DNA of 64,000 nt, taken from positions 487,835,074 to 487,899,073 of the forward strand of contig VDFB02270651.1 of assembly GCA_007258455.2 (NCBI GenBank), read 5' to 3'. Made by a program: the position numbers and the translations under genes. The DNA is from Sequoia sempervirens. Lineage: Eukaryota > Streptophyta > Pinopsida > Cupressales > Cupressaceae. Below, one piece after another: positions 58,716 through 64,000 of the stretch. Position 1 is the first letter of the stretch. Every line of letters starts with the position of its first letter. The notes under the pieces are model-generated. The model was not told the origin of the DNA. It saw nothing but the letters and a program-made list of their open reading frames with translations, and did no database searches.

Positions 58716-60768
58716 ACAACCAAGGGCTAACAAGGGAAGGAGTTAAGAAACATCTATATTGAAGAGAAAATGTGTAGGGAAAATGCTGAGCAATGTCAAG
58801 AGAACAAAGCTTGTAGAACATATTCTTGACCTAATCAAGCTCTTGAACAACTTAAACAAAATTAAAATACTAACACATACATGAGACATGTAATGAACTT
58901 CCAATATATGTTATCTTTTTCATTAATGCAGAGGTAGGTAAAGGATAAATAATTATAATTGTAACACTATTCATAGTCAAGTAAATTATGTTTGTAATTT
59001 ATGTTCAATGGACCTTAGTTTTATCGTTATACTACCCATCTAATACCATATTTTAATCCAGGGTTCAACTATCTTAGATCTAAAGAAGCACCTTCAATTA
59101 ACCATTTAAAGTACTATAAAATAAGGCAATACTTTTACTTGAGAAAGATTGGATACACTTGTAGGATTAAAGTTCTTGCAATCATCAGGATTTATTGGCA
59201 CACAGACACAACCTACAACATATGAGGTAATGGATGACTCAAAGTTAGTGAAATGGTCCTTAATATGTGTAATGCCCCATCATAATAACCTAAGAATGTT
59301 GCAATTATGTATAATGGTGTAATAATATTTTTTTAAAAGTTTAATTATTAAGTTAATTGTTGCATATATTCATTAAGCTATGTGACGTTACACTACTTTG
59401 AGTTTCCATAAGTGACTTAAGTATTTCGCATTGCACATATTAATTTATAACATAAAGATAAACATTGCATAACATTGAAATTTCCATTCAAGATAACATT
59501 AAGTACAAATTTGTCTCATACATTGAATTTGATATAGTAATACATTTCTCATTCATCTGATGAGGTAGTTCAATAATAATTACAATTACAAGTGTTCACC
59601 TCACAACATTTGAGGGATGTTTTACAATACAAATTTACAAAATTACAATGAAGAAGTATTCATAAGTTCCAAATGTGAGCTCTCCATCCATGAAGCTCTC
59701 GATCCCATGATCACAAATTGGGGACCCAACGGAATAAGGTGCACGTTCCACCCAACCATGCGGTACACGTAGGTCCATCCCCCATGCTAGGAGATAGTAA
59801 TATGGTTACCTAGACATAATCTACTAACCCTAGACACTAGTACAAAACAATCTAATGGTTACATTGCTTCCAGATCTAGACAATTGAGTGTATTACAAAT
59901 ACAAGGTTAACTGTTATTCTAGGTGGAGTGTCATCACAACGTTGCAAAGGTTACCCTGGTGTTTCTTCCTAGGTTTCAGCCCCCAACATGGGTTACCCTG
60001 GTAACCTCTTACGAAACCCAGCCCCTATTGCATACTATTGTGGAATCGAATGTCTCTTAAGGAAACGAGACACCGATTTTTCCATTCTAGGCCTTCTCAT
60101 CTTATACTCAAGACTGAAGTAGCTCAAGAGTCATAAGCGAGGCATAAGCATCTTGTTAAGAGTTTTAATTCTATCTACTATGTTATTTAGTTTTCATTGA
60201 CTTACTAACCTTTTGTAAGTTACCCTAACACCACTTTGTGTGTCAGCCCTTACAAAAAGCCACTCCCCTAAACATAACAAGGTATACTAGTTTTCTATCT
60301 AGGGTAGACAAAGCACACAAAAATATCAACACATTTTTACCAGAAATACCACAATGAATGTCTTAATTTCATTCAAAAAATTCCAGTGCACTACCCTAGT
60401 TTGCTCAAACATAAGAAACCATAGTAAATTTTATTTCCCAAGAAAATACTACATCTAGAAGACTTAATAACACATATAAATAATCCCCATTTGCCCAGTA
60501 CAAAATTTAAGCCATTTAAAGCAAATACACATCTACCATTTGGATATACTAAATCCAGCTGACAATAATTTGGAGTATGAAAAGTATAAAATTAATCAAT
60601 CAACTAATTCATAATCTTTATTTTTCACAAATTATGATAAGCAAATCTACATTTCTCACAATTTCAAAATCATGTTTAATATCTAAAAAAAAAAAATCCA
60701 AAATTTATTTTTCCTATCATAACATTTATAAAATTTTATGTTTTCAATTAAACTTATATATACCCACA

Positions 60769-60773
<5 letters not shown>

Positions 60774-60839
<66 letters not shown>

Positions 60840-60856
60840 TATACATATATATATAT
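60774..60856. repeat. (CT)n-(AT)n compound microsatellite
   Basis: CT repeats at 60774-60802 pass into TA repeats to about 60830 and further imperfect AT repeats. Short open frames over it are artefacts. Confidence 0.95.
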
Positions 60857-60956
60857 AAATATAAAATATAACATATAACATAAAAATTAAAAATCGCGTT
60901 TATGAAAAACCATAAAATTTTGATTTGAAAAGTTTTAATAAATTAATGGTTCAAAA

Positions 60957-61112
60957 CCCTCGGCACAGCCGGCCGCGGCTCCCATAGAAGGGGAGAGGGT
61001 GCAGCCCTACCAGGGCTACGCCCAGTAGCCATAATGGCTGCTGTGCGTAGCCATGGAGGCTGCGCCTCCTCCATGAGGAAATGGGGAGGGTTTCGGCCCT
61101 CCCCACAGACTG
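60957..61112. repeat. GC-rich cluster of perfect short hairpins
   Basis: Inside AT-rich DNA, four stems follow in a row: AGCCCT/AGGGCT (about 61002-61016), AGCCAT/ATGGCT (about 61027-61039), GGAGGC/GCCTCC (about 61056-61070) and GGGAGGG/CCCTCCC (about 61084-61103). Confidence 0.8.
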
Positions 61113-61142
61113 CATTTTTTTATTTTTTATTTTTTTAATAAT

Positions 61143-61154
61143 CGCCGTACGGCG
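61143..61154. repeat. 12-bp GC-rich palindrome
   Basis: CGCCGTACGGCG, perfect, just after the hairpin cluster. Confidence 0.9.
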
Positions 61155-62612
61155 TCAAACATATGCATTTTATAAATTCTCAAAAAGAAATGCATCTTAA
61201 TAAATTTCGCCTGCATGGTGAATTTGACCCATTTTAATATGAACAACATAAGTCCTTTTCACAGTCCAATTTATAATATAAAAATATCTATATTTATATA
61301 TATATATATATATTTATTTATTTTAACACGGTTTTGGTACATAAACTATTAAGAAAATTCTACAGAAATTTAATGGGGTTTTCAAGGGAAATTGGAAAAA
61401 TTGATTTTATTTTTTTAATCGGGGTTTTTTTAAAGAATCAAGCACAATATTTCAATTCAAAACCTAATTTCCCGAGAAGTTTAATTTCCCTTTCAACAAT
61501 TATTGCCCTTCAGAAAAAATTTAATTACCATCTACAGAGAATATGCTACAGAGGTTTTTCTGAAACTATAATTTTTCACATAACAAAACACAAAGAACAA
61601 TTTTTGTACGAGAAATACAGTAATTTAAACTAAGCTAGATTCTTTCAGAAGCATACTCTTTCATAGACCCACAAAATAAAATCTACAAGTAAAATACCTG
61701 ATTTCCTTTGCTATCTGATGAAGAAACCCTCTATAGCCTCTGTTGCCTGTAGCTACCAATTCCTTCCCGAGAACCAATTCCAGAAAACAACCAAAAACCA
61801 AAGATCTTCCAATTCCAAAATCAACCAAAAAAGCATATACCAAAATTTTACAGAGCACCAAATAATTTCCCGTGAATGATAGGATAACCTCTGTGGTTTT
61901 TCCCAGATCCAATATTACCTCCCGTAAACAAATTTCCTCAACAAAAATAATAATTACACTAGAACACATGTCGAGAAGTGGTTGCTAAATATCTTCTCCA
62001 CCACTTCTCGACAATCTTGCCAATTCCCAATTGCATGCAATTTTATTTATTTAATTTAAATTTACAACCACTATTCAAATCTCATGCATTTATTTTTATT
62101 AATTTTCTAATTTTCAAATACAAAAATAATTTACAAATCAAATTCCATTTTCACAAATAATAATTTTTTAATTAAAATAATTCTATTTGCACACAATTTT
62201 AATGCAATTTAATTTAATTAATTAATTTATTTAATTAAATAAATTCAATCTTTTAAGACCAAACTATTTAACCAAATAAGCTAATTATTTAATTAAATAA
62301 TAAGCAACTAATTTCTTCAACATTTAAAAATTAATTTAAACAACAATAATTTACAGCACAATAAACTATCATTAAAAATTAACCAAATTTAACTTTCAAT
62401 CAATTTATCCAAACAAAAAAATACAGAACAATCCTATGACTCTAAACTAAAACAGACGATGTACTAAGATCAGGATTATAGATTAGACTAGGGTAAACCA
62501 AACTACTATCTCCCAATCAACGTTTCTATTGAGTCTTGACACACTCAGACCTGAGTACCCAGGTGGAGTCGGTGTCATGTACCTGCAAATCCTACAACCA
62601 AACAATAACATG

Positions 62613-62616
<4 letters not shown>

Positions 62617-62656
<40 letters not shown>
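62617..62656. repeat. (TA)n microsatellite
   Basis: About 18 TA units in a row. Confidence 0.95.
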
Positions 62657-62660
<4 letters not shown>

Positions 62661-62993
62661 TAAACAGATAAAATCATGGATATCACAGGGCACTCGCAAG
62701 CGAGTGATGCGATTCCGTTCTCCACACCAATGTACATCACAACAGACTGATGAAATAAATAGTTGTTAGTCCATCATAAACATGTACATAGCAATAATCA
62801 ACTGAAAATAAACATCTACGCTAAATCAAATCATGTCTAAAATCAATAATCACCAAACAATGTATCATCATGTCACAAAATAAATCCACTATCGCTCAAA
62901 ACTAGTGATGAAAATATGCAAACAAAGTATCATAGTCTAAAAGTGTAAAAACATAACAGTAGAAAGCATAAGCATAAACGGAGGGGTACTATA

Positions 62994-63008
62994 TCCTCCC
63001 CCCCTAGG
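62994..63008 (-). other. polypurine tract of the minus-strand gypsy element
   Basis: On the minus strand it reads CCTAGGGGGGGAGGA, a few bases after the pol stop at 63010-63012. It should prime plus-strand synthesis and mark the 3' LTR start at about 62993. Confidence 0.6.
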
Positions 63009-63009
63009 A

Positions 63010-64000
63010 TCAGACTTGCTCCTGAAAGCCTACGAACAGATAGGGATAAATTTCCCTCATGCGTGCCGCATCCTCCCAAGTAGTAGAAGCCTCATAGCTA
63101 GTATCCCATTGGACCCTCACCTGATCAACGTCTTGACCCCTGAGACCGAGCGTCCGGCGCTATAGAATGGCCACAGGCTCCAAAGCCAGCTGCCCGTCCT
63201 CTACCTGTAATGCATTCCAATCAAGTACATGAGATATGTCGGGATGATATGGTCTAAGAAATGATACATGAAAAACATCATGAATACGAGACAAACTGGG
63301 TGGTAAGGCGAGTTGATATGCCACGGGACCAATTCTCTCTAAGATCTCGAATGGCCCAACAAAATGAGGTGCAAGCTTAGAGCCTTTTCCATAACAGATT
63401 GGACTCTTTCATGGTCACACTCAAAGAAACACTCTATCACCAATAGCAAACTGTCGATCTATCCTACGCGCATCGGCATATTTCTTTTGCCTATCCTGTG
63501 CTGCTATCAAATGTTCTCTAATACGGTCAACCTGTTGCTCCATGTCTCGAAGCATCTCAGGTCCAAGTAACACTCTATCCTCTAGTCGATCCCAACTCAA
63601 AGGGGTTCAACAAGGACGACCGTATAATGCCTGAAATGGTGGCATACCTATAGAACTCTGATATCCATTGTTGTAAGCGAATTCTACTAAGTACAGATAA
63701 TCCACCCAATGTGATTGTTGGTCCATTACGTACACCCTAAGCATATCCTCTAATATTTGATTAACTCCTTCTGTTTGTCCATCGGTTTGAGGATGATACG
63801 CTGAACTAAAGTTCAACTGTGTACCTAATGCATGTTCTAATGAAGTCCATAGGGCTGAAGTAAATACAGGATCTCTATCTGATATAATCCTATGAGGAAT
63901 CCCATGTAATCTAACGATGTCCTCCATGAATATCCTAGCTACGGATGAAGCGTTGTATGATGATCGTACAGGTGAAAAGTGAGCTACTTTAGTCAATCAG
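63010..64000 (-). pseudogene. pol: Ty3/gypsy integrase C-terminal half with chromodomain-like end
   Basis: The open part 63996-63607 gives the integrase core: Asp in IISDRDPVFTSALW and Glu in HPQTDGQTEGVNQILE, then VEFAYNNGYQSSIGMPPFQALYGR. It continues in the same frame to TGA at 63010 with [43 protein letters not shown] and a chromodomain-like end (VRVQWDTSYEASTTWEDAA). Four in-frame TGA codons and one TAG interrupt it; nearly all fit CGA-to-TGA or CAG-to-TAG change. It is the best preserved pol fragment here and so perhaps the youngest. The rest of the element lies beyond 64000. Confidence 0.87.

Larger units (their letters stand above)
58716..62993. other. AT-rich repeat region, possible long LTR of the minus-strand gypsy element
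   Basis: No coding similarity. The region runs up to the polypurine tract of the element at 63010-64000, so at least its right part should be that element's 3' LTR. A TGTAATGCCCC at 59268 could be the other end, which would make an LTR of about 3.7 kb. It contains microsatellites, a perfect hairpin GGTTACCCTGGTAACC (59991-60006) and a GC-rich hairpin cluster. The LTR limits are inference. Confidence 0.35.

Noticed and set aside
60577..60874. Short open frames on both strands
   Set aside because: They run through the CT/TA microsatellite and encode only repeated Leu/Ser or Tyr/Ile.
1..64000. Host genes, rRNA or tRNA genes
   Set aside because: None seen. tRNA-like boxes are explained by SINE-like sequences and primer sites, and every substantial coding stretch reads as transposon-derived or of unknown, transposon-associated origin.

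Overview
This window looks like intergenic DNA from a plant with a very large, repeat-filled genome. A conifer or similar gymnosperm is my best guess, inferred from the density of long decayed nested LTR elements and the element types; no host gene fixes the species. I find no intact single-copy gene and no structural RNA gene. Nearly everything recognisable is a retrotransposon, a DNA transposon or a relic of one. Most in-frame breaks are TAA, TAG or TGA where CAA, CAG, CGA or TGG would be expected, the usual trace of deamination in methylated DNA.

Left part (1-13449). The 3' two thirds of a Ty1/copia element (1 to about 5182) sits beside the tail of a Tat-like Ty3/gypsy element, family C (5183-5392), and its 3' LTR (5393-5922 plus 12941-13449). 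That LTR is split by a complete chromovirus, element 2 (5923-12940), with an initiator-Met primer site, gag, protease, RT/RNase H, integrase, chromodomain and both LTRs. A 792-bp inverted-repeat DNA element (7278-8069) sits in its gag.

Middle left (13450-23261). A gene-poor stretch holds a BED/hAT transposase relic (about 18450-20990) cut by a tRNA-derived SINE with a 13-bp target duplication, then a minus-strand coding relic (about 21900-23165) of an unrecognised family.

Centre (23262-52513). This is one large chromovirus-like element, element 3, exploded by later insertions: 5' LTR 23262-24726, gag-pol from 24763, then a 16.3-kb Tat/Ogre-like element (28542-44861, minus strand, CATAC duplication) inside its integrase, a solo LTR (45566-46429, ACAAG) inside its chromodomain, and a 704-bp copia-type miniature element (47061-47764, ATAGA) in its 3' region. 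A long 3' region carries a minus-strand ORF family (48085-51072), followed by the start of the 3' LTR (52328-52513). The Ogre-like element has gag, protease, a G-patch-like segment, RT, RNase H, a second archaeal-type RNase H, integrase, and an opposite-strand plant mobile domain ORF.

Right part (52514-64000). A second family C element begins with its 5' LTR inside the LTR of element 3 and continues through a primer site, a long leader and gag to about 57990. A minisatellite, a repeat-rich stretch with a GC-rich hairpin cluster, and the 3' end of a minus-strand gypsy element (63010-64000) complete the window.

Most interesting: two unrelated retrotransposons each carry a long opposite-strand ORF between pol and the 3' LTR; several elements carry phrase-like degenerate repeats in non-coding parts, which in the Ogre-like element occur near both ends in inverted orientation; and there is an unclassified 0.8-kb DNA element present in two copies.
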